Positions 34,178 through 45,607 of a DNA stretch of 64,000 bases are shown here, piece after piece. How positions within the stretch are numbered: the first letter of the stretch is position 1; each line of letters starts with the position of its first letter. The notes under the pieces are model-generated. The model did no database searches. It was not told the DNA's origin and saw only the letters and a list, made by a program, of their open reading frames with translations. The stretch is taken from NCBI GenBank assembly GCA_963383645.1, contig OY726565.1:24736466-24800465 (forward strand), written 5' to 3'. The DNA comes from Muscardinus avellanarius. Lineage: Eukaryota > Chordata > Mammalia > Rodentia > Gliridae. A program made the translations under genes and the position numbers.

Positions 34178-34212
34178 ATTTATATATTTATTTATTTATT
34201 TATTCATTCATT
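34178..34212. repeat. (TTTA)n at a SINE tail
   Basis: About 7 TTTA/TTCA units abut a minus-strand SINE. Confidence 0.9.
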
Positions 34213-34421
34213 TTGGTACTGGGGTTGGAACCCAGGGGCATTGTACCTCTGAGCTATACCCCAGCTCTATGTTTTATTCTGTTTGTTTGTTTGTTTGTAA
34301 CAGGATCTTACTAAATTTTAGAGGGCCCCCACTAAGTAGCTAAGGCTGGCTGCAAATCTGTTATCCTTTGTCTCATCCTTCCAAGTACTGGAATTACAAG
34401 CATACATCACCATGCCTGGGT
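34213..34421 (-). mobile_element. B1-dID type SINE (A-type)
   Basis: ttttggtactggggttggaa, a worn middle containing (GTTT)n, and the B1 start caccatgcctggg. Confidence 0.88.
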
Positions 34422-34448
34422 AAAATTTTTATAAGGAGAAATATTATT

Positions 34449-36410
34449 TTTAATTTTTAATTTTTTAATTTTTTATAAGTGGAACATATTGAAAGTGGTG
34501 TACATTTAGATTGTGCTTCATGCCCTTCACCCTCCATTCCCCTTCCCCCTCCCAGTAGAGAGTGTCCAGGTTAATTATGTTGTATTTATGCTATTACACA
34601 TATTCGTATGTAGCTCCTCCATTGAACAACCTCATATTTCTTCCTCTCCTATCTTTCCATTCAAGCTTTGCTGAGATTTCCCCTCCATCATCTGGAGTCC
34701 CTCTGGTATTACCACTGCTCCCTAGCTTAGACATATTAGAGAAAACATATGTCCCTTCTCTTTCTGTGCTTGACTAATCTCACTTAACATAATGTTCTCC
34801 AGTTCCTTCCATCTTCTTGCAAATGCTATTATTTTATTCTTCTTTATAGCTGAATAGAATTTCATTGTGTGTATTTTCCATAATTTTGCAATCTATTCAT
34901 CTGTTGATGGAGATCTAGGTTGGTTCCATATTTTGGCTATTACAAACTGTGCTGCTATGAACACGGGTATGCATATGTTAACATAGTTCTCTGATTTCAA
35001 CCCCTTTGGAAAGATACCCAGGAGTGGTATAGCTGGATCATATGGTGGATTCATTCCCAGTTTTCTAAGGAATCTCAACACTGATCTCCATAGTGGCTGA
35101 ACTACTCTGCACTCCTACCAACAGTGTAAAAGAGTTCCTCTTTCCCCACATCCTCGCCAGCAGTTGTTGTTGTTTGATTTCTTTATGTTTGCCACTCTGA
35201 TAGGGGTTATATGGAATCTCAGTGTAGTTTTGATTTGCATCTCCCTGATGGCTAGTGATGTTGAACATCTTTTCATGTATCTATTGGCCATTTGTATCTC
35301 TTCTTTTGTGAAATGTCTATTCATTTCAATTGCCCATTTCTTGATTGTGTTGTTTGTTTTGCTAGTGTAGAGTCTTTTGAGCTCTTTGTATATTCTGGAT
35401 ATTAGCCCCCTATCAGAGTGGTGGCTGGTAAAGATCTTCTCCCATTCTGTAGGCTTCCTCTTTAGGTTATTGATGGTTCCTTTGATGAGAAGAAACTTTT
35501 AGTTTGAAGAGATCCCACTTATTAATTCTTGCTTTAGTTTCCTGTGCTTTGGAAGTCTTATTGAGAAAGTTACTCCCTGTGCCTGTATTTTGGAATATAG
35601 ATCCTATGCTTTTCTCTAATAACTTCACAGTCTCTGGTCTAATTTCTAAGTCTTTGATCCATCTCGAGTTGATTCCTGTACATGGTGAGAAGTAAGGATT
35701 TAGTTCCATCTTTCTACAAATGGATAGCCAGTTCTCCCAGCACCATTTGTTGAAAAGGCTGCCTTTCTCCAGCGTATGAGTTTGGCCCCTTTGTCAAAGA
35801 TCAATTGACTATAGATGTGTGGGTTTGTTTCTGTGTCTCTTATTCTGTTCCACTGGTCAGTCTGCCTATTGTTGTGCCAATACCATGCTGTTTTTACTAC
35901 TATTTCTCTGTAGTATAATTTGAAGTCTGGGATTGTGATGCCTCCTGCCTAGTTCTTATTGCTGAGAATTGCTTTAGCTATTCTGGGTCCTTTCTTTCTC
36001 CATACAAAATTCATAACTGATTTTTCCAGGTCTATGAGAAATGTTGCTGGTATTTTAATGGGGATTGCATTGAATCTATAGATCACTTTTGGCAAAGTGG
36101 CCATTTTGATGATATTTATTCTGCCTATCCATGAGCAAGGGAGATCTTTCCATCTTCCAAGGTCTTCTTGAATTTCTTTCTTTAATGTTTTGTAGTTTTC
36201 TCTGTAGAGGTCTTTTACATTTTTGGTTAGGTTTATTCCTAGGTATTTTATTGATTTAGAGGTTATAGTACATGGAATAGTTTTCTTTATTTCTTTTGTT
36301 GTGGATTCATTGTTGGCATAAAGAAAAGCAACTGATTTCTTTAGGTTGATTTTGTATCCTGCAACTTTGCTGAATTGGTTAATCAGCTCCACAAGTCTTT
36401 TGGTTGAGTT
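34449..36410 (-). mobile_element. LINE-1, 5' truncated
   Basis: Minus-strand L1 of 1.96 kb: 3' end at 34449, truncated within ORF2 at 36410. The 13-bp gagaaatattatt at 34436-34448 and 36411-36423 is the target-site duplication. The target is an ancient plus-strand L1. Its 3' UTR and C-terminus differ from those of the L1 at 5051, so it belongs to another, older subfamily. Confidence 0.92.
34893..36410 (-). pseudogene. L1 ORF2 C-terminal part, pseudogene
   Basis: Readable blocks on the minus strand: [20 protein letters not shown], then [40 protein letters not shown], then near the end FLRKLGMNPPYDPAIPLLGI. The order matches the end of the reverse transcriptase through the C-terminal domain. 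Several frameshifts make it inactive, and the catalytic FADD and the endonuclease are lost by truncation. Confidence 0.85.
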
Positions 36411-36499
36411 GAGAAATATTATTAATCTGATAAAAGAGGAAGTAAAATGTAACAATTTAAAATGTTCAACTCAACCAGAGAAGGAAGGTAAAGGGGAAT

Positions 36500-37620
36500 A
36501 CTTTTAAAAAAATTAAAATAAATAAAAATCAATGAGAGTATACTAATCCCACATTATCAGCAATCACTTGAAATATGAATACAAGACAGAAATTGTCAGC
36601 CTAGATTAAATAAAGGACCCTAAAATATGTTGTCTACAAGAAACTCACTTTAGGTGTGCAGAAATAAGTTGAAAGTAAAGTGATAGAGAAAGATAAGTTA
36701 TGCTGATTAGTCAAAAGAAAGCTGAAATAGCTATATTAATTTCAGACTAAGCAAATATCCAAACAAGGAAAATTATCAGAAATAGGGAGGTAATTTTCCA
36801 AGAAGACAAAATAATCTAAAAAGTGTGTAACATAATGACAATGTCAAAATCTGTGCAACAAAATCTATACAATTGCAAGGAAAAATAGTCGAACCTACTT
36901 TTGCAGTTGGAGACTTTAGCAGGTCTCTTTCAGTGATTGGTAGATTCAGCAGATAAATATCAGCAAGGATATAAATGATCAATAAACTGATCTAATTGTC
37001 ATTTAGATAATACTCCATCAAGCTGCTGCAGAATACACATTCTTCTCAAGCTAACACGGAACTTTACCTGGCATATACAGCATTCTGGGCCATAAGCATG
37101 CCTTAACATATTTACTTACTTATTTTACATTAGGTATGTTTAGAGACCTCAGTGGAATTAAACTAGAAATCAATAATAGAAAGAAACTTGAAAACTCCCA
37201 AATATTGAAAGATTAAATAACATCTTTATAAATAATATAATGGTGTTGGACATGGAAGTTGATGCCTGTAATCCCAGTACTTGGGAGGCTGAGATAGAAG
37301 GATCGCAGGTTTGAGGCCAGCCTTAGGAAATTAGAAAGACCCTCAGTGGCTTCACAAGGCTGTTTCAAAATTAAATATAAATAAATAAATAAAAAGGGCT
37401 CGGGATGTAGCTTGGAGATAGAATGTTCCTGGGATCAGTTCCCAGTCCCAAAAATCAAAGCCCAAACAAACGAACAAAAACATGCAAAGGAATTTTAAGT
37501 GCTAACTGAATGACAATGAAAATGAACATAAAAAATTATGAAGTACAGCAAGAGTAGTGCAAAGAGGAAAGTTTACTGCATTAAGTATATTTAATAGAAA
37601 AAATAAATATCTCCACATTG
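36500..37620 (+). repeat. ancient L1 fragment, interrupted by a SINE
   Basis: Worn ORF2 endonuclease-type text (atgttgtctacaagaaactc, atactccatcaagctgctgc, tctgggccataagcatgcct). It is split by the SINE at 37243-37470 and resumes at about 37480. The younger L1 at 34449-36410 sits at its left edge. Confidence 0.65.
37243..37470 (+). mobile_element. B1-dID type SINE, diverged
   Basis: gatgcctgtaatcccagtac, an A-type-like middle, (AAAT)n, then ggatgtagcttggagataga and an A-rich end. Confidence 0.85.
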
Positions 37621-37990
37621 ATATATTTCTCTCTTGCTCTGCTACACATCCCTACCGTGATGTCCTGCCTTACACAGGTCCAAAGCAACAGAGCAATCAG
37701 TCATGGACTGGATACTCCAAAACTCTAAATGAGCCAGACAAAACCTTTTCTCTGTATATCTTGGATATTTCATTATCATGATGGAAATCAGACTAACACA
37801 ATGCCCCTAATTTCTCAGTACCTTTTATGAATATTTTTATTGTTTTCACATTAAGATTATTCAATAAGGCTTGCTAAGATACAAAATTCCTGATTCATAT
37901 AAATTAGTTAATATGTACACTAAACTCAACATTCCCACCTATAGAAAAATAGCAAACAGAAATCATTTATTTGTTTAGTTAAGACTTGGT
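37621..37990. other. unique or worn sequence, no gene seen
   Basis: A 74-codon frame at 37557-37781 overlaps the ancient L1 and has no domain. Confidence 0.4.
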
Positions 37991-38230
37991 ACTTTTGTAT
38001 TCATAGCTGCACAATTCTAAATTGCTCAAACTAAAAAATATAAAATTTCCATAAAGAAGGGTAGCCAAGTTGTGGCATATTTATGTAATGAAATGCTATT
38101 GAAGAATTAATAATTTCAACTACATGTGCCAGTATGTACATAATATTGACTGAATTAAGCCAGACTCAAAGAGTACCATATGTTTCTATTTACATAAAAC
38201 ACAAAAACAGGCAAAATTAACCCAAGCTAT
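37990..38230 (+). repeat. ancient L1 3' fragment
   Basis: acaattctaaattgctcaaa, then cagactcaaagagtaccata and tttctatttacataaaacac, the order of worn mammalian L1 3' flanks. Confidence 0.5.
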
Positions 38231-38735
38231 TGAAAGGTGATGTTAACTTTGTTGGGCCCTCTAGTGCTGAAGGAGGAGAGAGCTTCAGGAAAATGTTCTG
38301 TTTCTTTACCTGGGTGCTGTTAAGTTCAGTTTGTTACAATGTATTGAACTCTACACTGTGGTACTGAACTAGTTTTAGAACAAGAAATGGTCTACCCATG
38401 GGGATGGTGTCCATAAATGGATATTGAGGTTTAGATGAATAATAAAAGCTTTCAGGAAGTTTTACTTGCTATTGAGTCACAGCATTCTTCCATTGCTGTT
38501 TCTTTGAGAAACTTCTGATGAGATTTATAGAACTTTCAATGACTTTTAAAGAAAAGTTGTCTCAATGTGACAAAATGTGCAGATAAGCAATGAGATGAAA
38601 ATGAAAACACAGTAGGATTGCAGATAAAAAGAAAAGACTTTTCAAACATAAAAACTCTGAAAATAGCAAGACAGTCAATTATTAATAGTTCTAGTCATTT
38701 GTATTTAGTTTTACCAAAATATTCCTCCTTAGAAG

Positions 38736-38736
<1 letters not shown>
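38231..38736. other. unique sequence, no gene seen
   Basis: No repeat or frame recognised. Confidence 0.45.

Positions 38737-38777
<41 letters not shown>
38737..38777. repeat. (GT)n microsatellite at a SINE tail
   Basis: About 20 GT units abut the minus-strand SINE at 38778. Confidence 0.95.
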
Positions 38778-38779
<2 letters not shown>

Positions 38780-38975
38780 TACTGGGGACTGAACCCAGGG
38801 GCATTCTACTTCTGAGCTATATCCCCATTCCTATTTTGTTGTTTATTTTGAAACAGGATCTCACTAAGTTGCAGAGAGGGTCATGTTTTTCTGAGGCTGG
38901 CCGTGAACCTGCAATCCTCCTGTCTCAGCCTCCCAAGAACTGGGATTACAAGTGTGTGCCACCAAGCCTAACTTA
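38778..38975 (-). mobile_element. B1-dID type SINE (A-type)
   Basis: gtactggggactgaacccag, the middle, gggattacaagtgtgtgcca, then ccaagcctaac. Confidence 0.9.
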
Positions 38976-38983
38976 CTTAGAGG

Positions 38984-39782
38984 TTTTTTTTATTGTATTT
39001 ATTTGTGCAACATATTGAAAATCGTATATATTTAGATTGTTCTTGGTGCCCTCTCCCCCCACTCCCGACAATGAGTGTCCAGGTCAACTATGCTATATTC
39101 ATACTTTTACACATATTCGGGTGTAGCTCCTCCATTAAATCAACCTCAGCCTTCTTCCTCTCCTATCCTTCCATTCTAGCTTTGCTGAGATTTCCCCTCC
39201 ATTATCTGGAGTCTTTCTAGTATCCCCAATGCTCCCTAGTTTGGGCATACTAGAGAAAACATATGTACTTTCTCTTTCTGTGCTTGGCTGATCTCACTTA
39301 ACAAAATGTTCTTCAGATCTTTCCATCTTCTTGCGAATGACATGATTTTGTTCTTTTTAGCTGAGTAGAATTCCATTGTGTGTATTGCCCATAATTTTGC
39401 AATCCCATTCATCTGTTGATAGAGACCTAGGTTGGTTCCATATTTTGGCTATTACGAATTGTGCTGCTATGAACATGGGTATGCATAAATTACTGTAGTT
39501 CTCTGATTTCGAACCCTTTGGAAAAATACCCAGGAACCTTTTGAAAAAATACCCTGGATCATATGATGAATCTATTCCCAGTTTTCTAAGGAATCTCCAC
39601 ACTGATCTCCATAGTGACTGAACTAGTTTGCACTCTCACCAACAGTGTAAGAGTTCCGCTTTCCCCACATCCTCGCCAGCATTTGTTGTTATTTCATTCT
39701 TTATGCTTGCCACTCTGATTGGGGTTAGATGGAATCTCAGTGTAGTTTTGATTTGCATCCCCCTTATGGCTAATGATGCTTC
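38984..39782 (-). mobile_element. LINE-1 3' fragment
   Basis: Same subfamily as the L1 at 34449: gcaacatattgaaaatcgta, ctcccgacaatgagtgtcc, then ORF2 end text on the minus strand (WRFLRKLGIDSSYDPGYFF, then SENYSNLCIPMFIAAQFV). It carries a small internal duplication near 39525-39555. Confidence 0.88.
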
Positions 39783-39920
39783 GAGTTTTAATGAAAAAAA
39801 TACTGTCATATTTTACTGAGTTTGTTGTTTAAAAAAAAAAAAAAGATTAGTACTATCTACTGCCACCTCTTGACAGCATCCAGAATTACAGGCAAAACAA
39901 ATGGTACTTTTTAATAAATA

Positions 39921-39922
<2 letters not shown>

Positions 39923-39966
<44 letters not shown>
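39923..39966. repeat. (GT)n microsatellite at a SINE tail
   Basis: About 22 GT units abut the SINE at 39967. Confidence 0.95.
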
Positions 39967-39969
<3 letters not shown>

Positions 39970-40140
39970 ACTGGGGATTAAACCCTTTGAGATTCATCCT
40001 CAGCTCAATTTTACTTTTTATTTGAAAACAGTCTTGTTAGGTTGATGTGAGTCTCACTACTTGCTAAGGCTGTCCTCAAACCTATGATCCTCCTGTCTCA
40101 ATCTCTCAAGTACAGGGATCACAGGCACATGCCACATGCC
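39967..40140 (-). mobile_element. SINE, diverged
   Basis: ttactggggattaaaccctt, a worn middle, gatcctcctgtctcaatctc, then a B1-like start region ending near ccacatgccctt. Confidence 0.8.
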
Positions 40141-40363
40141 CTTGCTAATAAATGCTTATTGAGATGTACCACACTTGGGAACTGTGTCTAAGTTCATGCA
40201 GTTCAGAACAGACAGATTAAAATAATATATAACATAAATTATTCATAAAATATCATCAACCATCACTAGTTCATAATCATTAGTTTTTTTACTGAAGCTT
40301 TGAAAGATAATCCTTGTATCTGCTCACATAAATAAATAGTTTATAAAAAAATATTTCACTCCA

Positions 40364-40560
40364 GCCGGGCGTGGTGGCGCACGCTTGTAATCCCCGCGCT
40401 TGGGAGGCAGAGACAGGAGGATCGCGCAGGTTCGAAGCCAGCCGCGCGCGCTGGCTTAGGAGACCCTGTTTCCAAATGAAAATGTAAAAATAGGTCTGGG
40501 AGTGTAGCCCGGAGGTAGAAGGGCTTCCAGGAACCCCAGTACCACCAAAAAAAAAAATAT
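40364..40560 (+). mobile_element. B1-dID type SINE (B-type, young)
   Basis: gccgggcgtggtggcgcacg, ggttcgaagccagccgcgcg, the B-type middle, the ID half and A11. atatttcactcca at 40351-40363 and 40561-40573 is a perfect 13-bp target-site duplication. Confidence 0.95.
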
Positions 40561-40737
40561 ATATTTCACTCCATATCATTACTGAATACTCAAATCTTAA
40601 ACTTTTATAACATCTAAGAACTTTAAAACATTATTGCTAAAATCAATAAATTCAAATACATATTTCTGCCTTCTGAAACAAAACCAATGTTAACAATGGT
40701 ACTAATAATTATAGCAACAAATATTGTGTTAACCTGT

Positions 40738-41207
40738 CTAGTACAAAGGTTCTTTAATGGCGGAGGCAGCGCCATTCCTGCTGTATGACAGGGTCACAGC
40801 TGGGAAGAGAATTCCGCAGGGCTGGAAGACTCTGGCAAAACTGAAGCCATTATCCCTCTTGATTTTAGTTATAATAATATTAATGAAATTTGAATATTGC
40901 TTTGATTGAGGATTGCTATTTTGTAATAATCTGAAAGTTGATGGGAATATGACTGGAAAATGCCCTAAGATTTGTGCTGGGAATAGCACTAAAAATTATA
41001 TATATGACTATGGGAGAACTTTCAAGAAGCTACATAGAAAAGAGCTCTCTGATCCTCTGCCTACAACACCTAGCTCACTTAAGGTTTTAGTCATGAAAGG
41101 AAAAAGTTAACTTTAGGCAAATTATACCTACTGCGCCAGGCCCTCCATATGTTGCTTATAAGTTAGGGGGTCGACTGTGTATCCTCCTCAGGGGGCTAGC
41201 GCTAATC
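40738..41207 (+). pseudogene. possible worn retroviral env sequence
   Basis: A 65-codon frame at 40913-41110 is rich in Cys and N-glycosylation sites (GNMTGKCPKICAGNSTKNY). The adjoining text in other frames is also env-like. Together with the LTR-like signals at 42030-42400 it may be the 3' end of an old provirus. No diagnostic domain is visible, so this is a guess. Confidence 0.3.
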
Positions 41208-41221
41208 AGAATACTTTTCCA

Positions 41222-41416
41222 GCCGGGCATGGTGGCGCACACTTGTAATCCCCGCGCTTGAGAGGCAGAGACAGGAGGATCGCGCAGGTTCGAAGCCAGC
41301 CACGTGCGCTGGCTTAGGAGACCCTGTTTCCAAATAAAAATGCAAAAATAGGTCTGGGAGTGTAGCCCGGAGATAGAAGGGCTTCCAGGAACCCCAGTAC
41401 CACCAAAAAAAAAAAA
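41222..41416 (+). mobile_element. B1-dID type SINE (B-type, young)
   Basis: gccgggcatggtggcgcaca through A13. agaatacttttcca at 41208-41221 and 41417-41430 is a perfect 14-bp target-site duplication. Confidence 0.95.
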
Positions 41417-41430
41417 AGAATACTTTTCCA

Positions 41431-41815
41431 CCTTCAACCAATCCTCCACTTCCCTATACAGGAGTGTATGATGTATGGCAAGCACAGAGTTAATATGACT
41501 GGAAAATGGCTTGATGTCAGGACTCTGCCATTCCTACAGAGGGTTGGCAGGCAGGGATCTCCTTGGTGCCTGCTCACTAAACCACAAAAGAGTTCTCTTG
41601 ATAAATAACTTAATAGGTATTATAGAAAATTAGGTGTAGGTATTGTATGCTAGAAAAATAGAATAAGTTTAGTGGGGGTTTGGTCAAAATAAATTAATAG
41701 AATACTTAGTGGCTAAAATAGCAGATAAAATTAGCAGTTTATTTTAGAAGTAGAGACAGTAAGTCTAATATTTAGTAGCTAAGATAAAGGATAGGATAAG
41801 TTCAGTTAAAGTTTA
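41431..41815. other. unassigned sequence, possibly of the same old provirus
   Basis: A/TAG-rich text with repeated phrases such as tagtggctaaaatag and ttagtagctaagataa. No gene seen. Confidence 0.35.
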
Positions 41816-41819
41816 AGGG

Positions 41820-42010
41820 GCCGGGCGTGGTGGCGCAAGCTTGTAATCCCCGGGCTTGGGAGGCAGAGACAGGAGGATCGCGCAGGTTTGAAGCTAGCCG
41901 CGTGCGCTGGCTTAGGAGACCCTGTTTCCAAATAAAAATGTAAAAATAGGTCTGGGAGTGTAGCCTGGGGATAGAAGGGCTTCCAGGAACCCCAGTACCA
42001 CCAAAAAAAC
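41820..42010 (+). mobile_element. B1-dID type SINE (B-type)
   Basis: gccgggcgtggtggcgcaag, ggtttgaagctagccgcgtg, the B-type middle, the ID half and a short A-tail. The flanks share aaagttta. Confidence 0.93.
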
Positions 42011-42029
42011 AACAAAGTTTATTATGTGT

Positions 42030-42400
42030 GATGTAGAGTAGTAATAATTTTTGTAGGTCAATTCATTACAAATTAATAAAAACAAAAAGGAAAAACAGGT
42101 GGCTTTGAGGTGTGCCTGCTACGTGGAATTCAGGTTAATGAAAAACTAGGTGAAAAATAATGTATGTGTAATGTGGCTTTGAAAAAACTAAATGAAAAAC
42201 AAAATACATATGGTGTGGCTTGCTGTAATTGGTCAGATTCATGTATAAATAAAGTATATTCTAGGACATAGGCAGAGATGCCTTCCCCCTGCTACTAAGC
42301 ACGGCGTCTCTCATTTTTCAATTTCGCCAACCCTACATCTCCTTCAAGACCCCTGACTGGCCGAGGCTGGACCCCAGAGTCTAGGAAAAGTCAATGACCT
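42030..42400 (+). repeat. LTR-like sequence with promoter signals
   Basis: Inverted CCAAT (attggtcag near 42229), TATA-like tgtataaataaagta near 42243, then a C/T-rich U5-like stretch (cacggcgtctctcatttttc). It could be the 3' LTR of an old provirus. Its ends and a second copy were not found. Confidence 0.4.
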
Positions 42401-42479
42401 AGAAGTTTTAATGAGAAGCTTGGTTATCTTTATTTTTAGAAAACTTTAACTAAAATTTAACTTTTTTAATACTTTGATA

Positions 42480-42561
42480 AAACCCCAGGCTCCACACATC
42501 ACACATGCTGGGGGAAAAAAAAAAAAAAAAACTCTTCCACTGAGCTATATCCCAAGCCCAA
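42480..42561 (-). mobile_element. ID element with an inserted T-run
   Basis: On the minus strand: gggcttgggatatagctcag, tggaagagt, then a run of about 17 T, then cccagcatgtgtgatgtgtg and gagcctggggttt. It is an ID body with a homopolymer in the middle. Confidence 0.65.
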
Positions 42562-42894
42562 ATTTCTTTCAATAGAAATTTAGCATTTCTTTGTATAAAG
42601 TTACAAAAAGTTACAAATTCTTTTTGGAATTCATTATAATTACAATAGCTATCGTAAAAACCTGTTTATGCTCACCCTATCTTAAAATTTTGAGTTGTTA
42701 GACTCATCATCAGATATTCTTATATAATGTGTAAAGAATTACATATCTTACTGGGTCCCATGACATTTGGTATATTTCGATAGCTGCATTTCAATATGAT
42801 TGGTTCTTTTCATAATCCTATGTGTGCTATTATTGTTCAATTGTACCAAAAGTTTCCATTGTACAAGAAACCCTGAAAAATCTCATTTAATTCT

Positions 42895-43060
42895 TAATCT
42901 ATGACACTGATATTATCATGTACGTTGTGGAATTAAGGAAAACAGAACATGGAATATTGAATGGCTCTCTCAAATTCACAAGAACAGAAAATTCCAGGGT
43001 TGGGATTAGAACCTACATTCATCTCCTCAACCACTGGTCTATGAAGCCTTTTAGGAATTT
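42895..43060 (+). repeat. MIR remnant
   Basis: tctcatttaattcttaatct..attatcatgtacg..gggttgggattagaaccta matches the MIR core and 3' half order. It is diverged. Confidence 0.55.
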
Positions 43061-43253
43061 AAATTCTAGGACAGTGGCTTTCAAACTGGTCCCCTCCAGA
43101 GAAGCCCTGGAGTTCCTTGTGTTCCCAGTAGTCATTAGAAGCAGGAGGGACCACACTGCAAGTTGAGCAGCCCCTTCTTCATAACTTGGAGTTTCATTTA
43201 AATTCTTGCCCCTAAAACTTCTGTCCTCTAATATTAAAAAAGACGTTCTATGC

Positions 43254-43433
43254 CAGGCGTGGTGGTGCATGCTTGTAATCCCAATGCTTGGGAGGCAGAG
43301 ACAGGAGGATTGCGCAAGTTCGAAGCCAGCCTTGCTGGCTTAAGAGACCCTGTTTCCAAATAAAAATATAAAAATAGGTCTGGGAGTGTAGCCTGGAGGT
43401 AGAAGGGCTTCCAGGAACCCCAGTACCACAAAA
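43254..43433 (+). mobile_element. B1-dID type SINE (B-type)
   Basis: gccaggcgtggtggtgcatg to cagtaccacaaaaaaaa. It continues straight into the GAA/GGA tract. Confidence 0.93.
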
Positions 43434-43490
43434 AAAAAGAAAGAAGAAGAAGGAGGAGGAAGAGGAGGAGGAGGAGGAGGAGGAGGAGGA

Positions 43491-43525
<35 letters not shown>

Positions 43526-43548
43526 AGAAGAAGAAGAAGAAGAAGAAG

Positions 43549-43579
<31 letters not shown>
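43434..43579 (+). repeat. (GAA/GGA)n purine tract at a SINE tail
   Basis: About 145 bp of pure purine on the plus strand: mixed AAG/AGG, a GGA block, then about 25 GAA/AAG units. The leucine-rich minus frame over it is an artefact. It could form triplex or H-DNA. Confidence 0.95.
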
Positions 43580-43593
43580 TGTTGTTGTTCTAA

Positions 43594-43812
43594 ACCGGGC
43601 ATGGTGTCACATGCTTGTAATCCCAGTATTGGGGAGGCTGAAACTGGAGGATCCCGGTCTACAGACAGCCTCAGTTACTCAGCGAGGCCCTCTGCAACTT
43701 AATGACACCCTGTTTCAAAGTAAAGAATAAAAAAAAATAAGGCAGGTGTGTAGCTCGGAGGTCTTATGCCCTTGGGTTCCATTCCCAAACCCGGAAAAAA
43801 AAAAAAAAAAAA
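43594..43812 (+). mobile_element. B1-dID type SINE (A-type)
   Basis: accgggcatggtgtcacatg, the A-type middle, the ID half (gtgtgtagctcggaggtctt) and A17. Confidence 0.92.
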
Positions 43813-43819
43813 ACTCTAA

Positions 43820-44030
43820 AGCTGGGCGTGGTGGCACACACTTGTAATCCCAGTACTTGGAAGGCTGAGACAGGAGGATCGGGGTTTGTGGCCAGCCTCA
43901 GCTATTAAGTGAGGCTCTCAGCAACTTAGTGAGACACTGTTTCAAAATAAAGAATAAAATAATAGGGCTGTGGGTGTAGCTTGAAGGTAGAATGCCCCTG
44001 TGTTCAATCCCCAGTACTGCAAAAAAAAAA
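43820..44030 (+). mobile_element. B1-dID type SINE (A-type)
   Basis: gctgggcgtggtggcacaca, the A-type middle, the ID half and A10. It follows the previous SINE head to tail. Confidence 0.93.
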
Positions 44031-44456
44031 GTTGTATAACTATTTTCCTAAAGTAACAAAATAATATACAAATATTAGTCATCAAACTTTAAAAGTCAAA
44101 TATTAATTAGATATTTTCATTTATAGTTAGTTTGTTCAGCCAAGGTCCCAAATAAATAACTTTACTAGGTAATGTGGTTCTCCAATTCTTAGAATCCATT
44201 AGGATTTTACAAACACGACAGAACCTAGACCCTCACTCCTCAAAGCCAGCTGTACAAAGGAAAGGACTGAAGTACTGTTCAAGGTTGCACCTATCTCAAA
44301 CACCCCAAACCCGAGGCCTTTAGTTGTTTTTGTAGTATTTTTTTACAAGACATTAAATGAGCTGGTAGGTATAGTAATAATATCTAATGACTGGCAATAT
44401 ACTAGACTTGGCTGTAATATATGTTTAACATATGTTCAATCAACTTTTTTTCTATC
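44031..44456. other. unique sequence, no gene seen
   Basis: No frame or repeat recognised. Confidence 0.45.
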
Positions 44457-44678
44457 TTTTTTTTTTTTTTTTGGTGGTACTAGGTGTAGAACTCAGAAGC
44501 TTTCTACCTCGGGACTATACTCCCAGACCTACTTTATATTTTATTTGGAAACAGGGTCTCACTAAATTGCCGAGAGCTTCACTAAGTAGCTGAGGCTGGC
44601 TTCGAACCTGTGCAATCCTCCTGTCTCAGCCTCCCAAGGGTGGGGATTACAAGCGTGGGCCATCACCACACCCAGCTT
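44457..44678 (-). mobile_element. B1-dID type SINE (A-type)
   Basis: T15, ggtggtactaggtgtagaac, the A-type middle, then the B1 start catcaccacacccagct. Confidence 0.92.
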
Positions 44679-45607
44679 ATTTTTGTTTTAAATTAAACTA
44701 CTTGGCTTGATTGCTTCCTGTGGGATTTCTATGAGTTCTATAATACAGTTTCAAAATTATAGATCAGGCAGAATTTTAGCTACATTGTGTATTTGGAAAT
44801 GCTACTGTCCTCAATTAGGAAATATTAAATAAGGCAGTACAGATTTTTTTAAGGCACTGGATTTTTTCCCCTTCAGAAATGTTATTCAGTTTTTCAAGAA
44901 ACAGACATGGGTTAGGAGAAAAAGAAAAGCACTTTTAAGTGGCATCCTTCCGTTTGGAAATATCTCAGAGGGAAGTGCAGGGGCTGGCTAGGTCAGAGTT
45001 AGAAGTAGATCTGATCCAGGCTTTCTTTCTGTCATTAAACGTGTCATAGTAACCAACAGGGATGCCATTCAGTACTATAAACTTTCCCAGAAAATACTAA
45101 GTAGGTCTTTGAATATCAAATCCCAGGGCCCAGGATATGAAATGAATGAAAACTGACTTGGATAACAGGTGCTGCTAGATAAGGGAAAGAATATGATAAA
45201 ATCAGAGGATGATAGAGTCATAGATGCAGAGCACATCTGCCCTCAAATTTCCTGAGTAAAATAGAGCATCTCTGTGCAGGTTTCTCACGGGTCCTGGGTT
45301 CCTCATACCCAGAACAAGCAGTGAAGGCTTATTTAATCCCTGACCTACTAATAGCTGGCATCTGTGCCTTCTGATGAAGATCTCATTACTTTGCGTTCTA
45401 TCTTCCCAACACCATGTCTATAAAACAATACCCAAAGAATATGCATGGCTTACGTATCATATTGCAAATTTTATTTTGTATTATAAACACAGACTAGTCT
45501 TCATAAGTTCTACAAATGGTTAGTATATAAACAAAACAGTATAAGCAGTAGATTTGATTATTGTCTCCTTCTATAGATTACCACTGGTAATTCTGGTAAT
45601 TATCAAT
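44679..45607. other. unique sequence, no gene seen
   Basis: No repeat or coding signal was recognised over 0.9 kb. Confidence 0.45.

Noticed and set aside
43234..43602. Leucine-rich 122-codon minus-strand frame
   Set aside because: It is a translation of the (GAA/GGA)n tract and of the SINE beside it.
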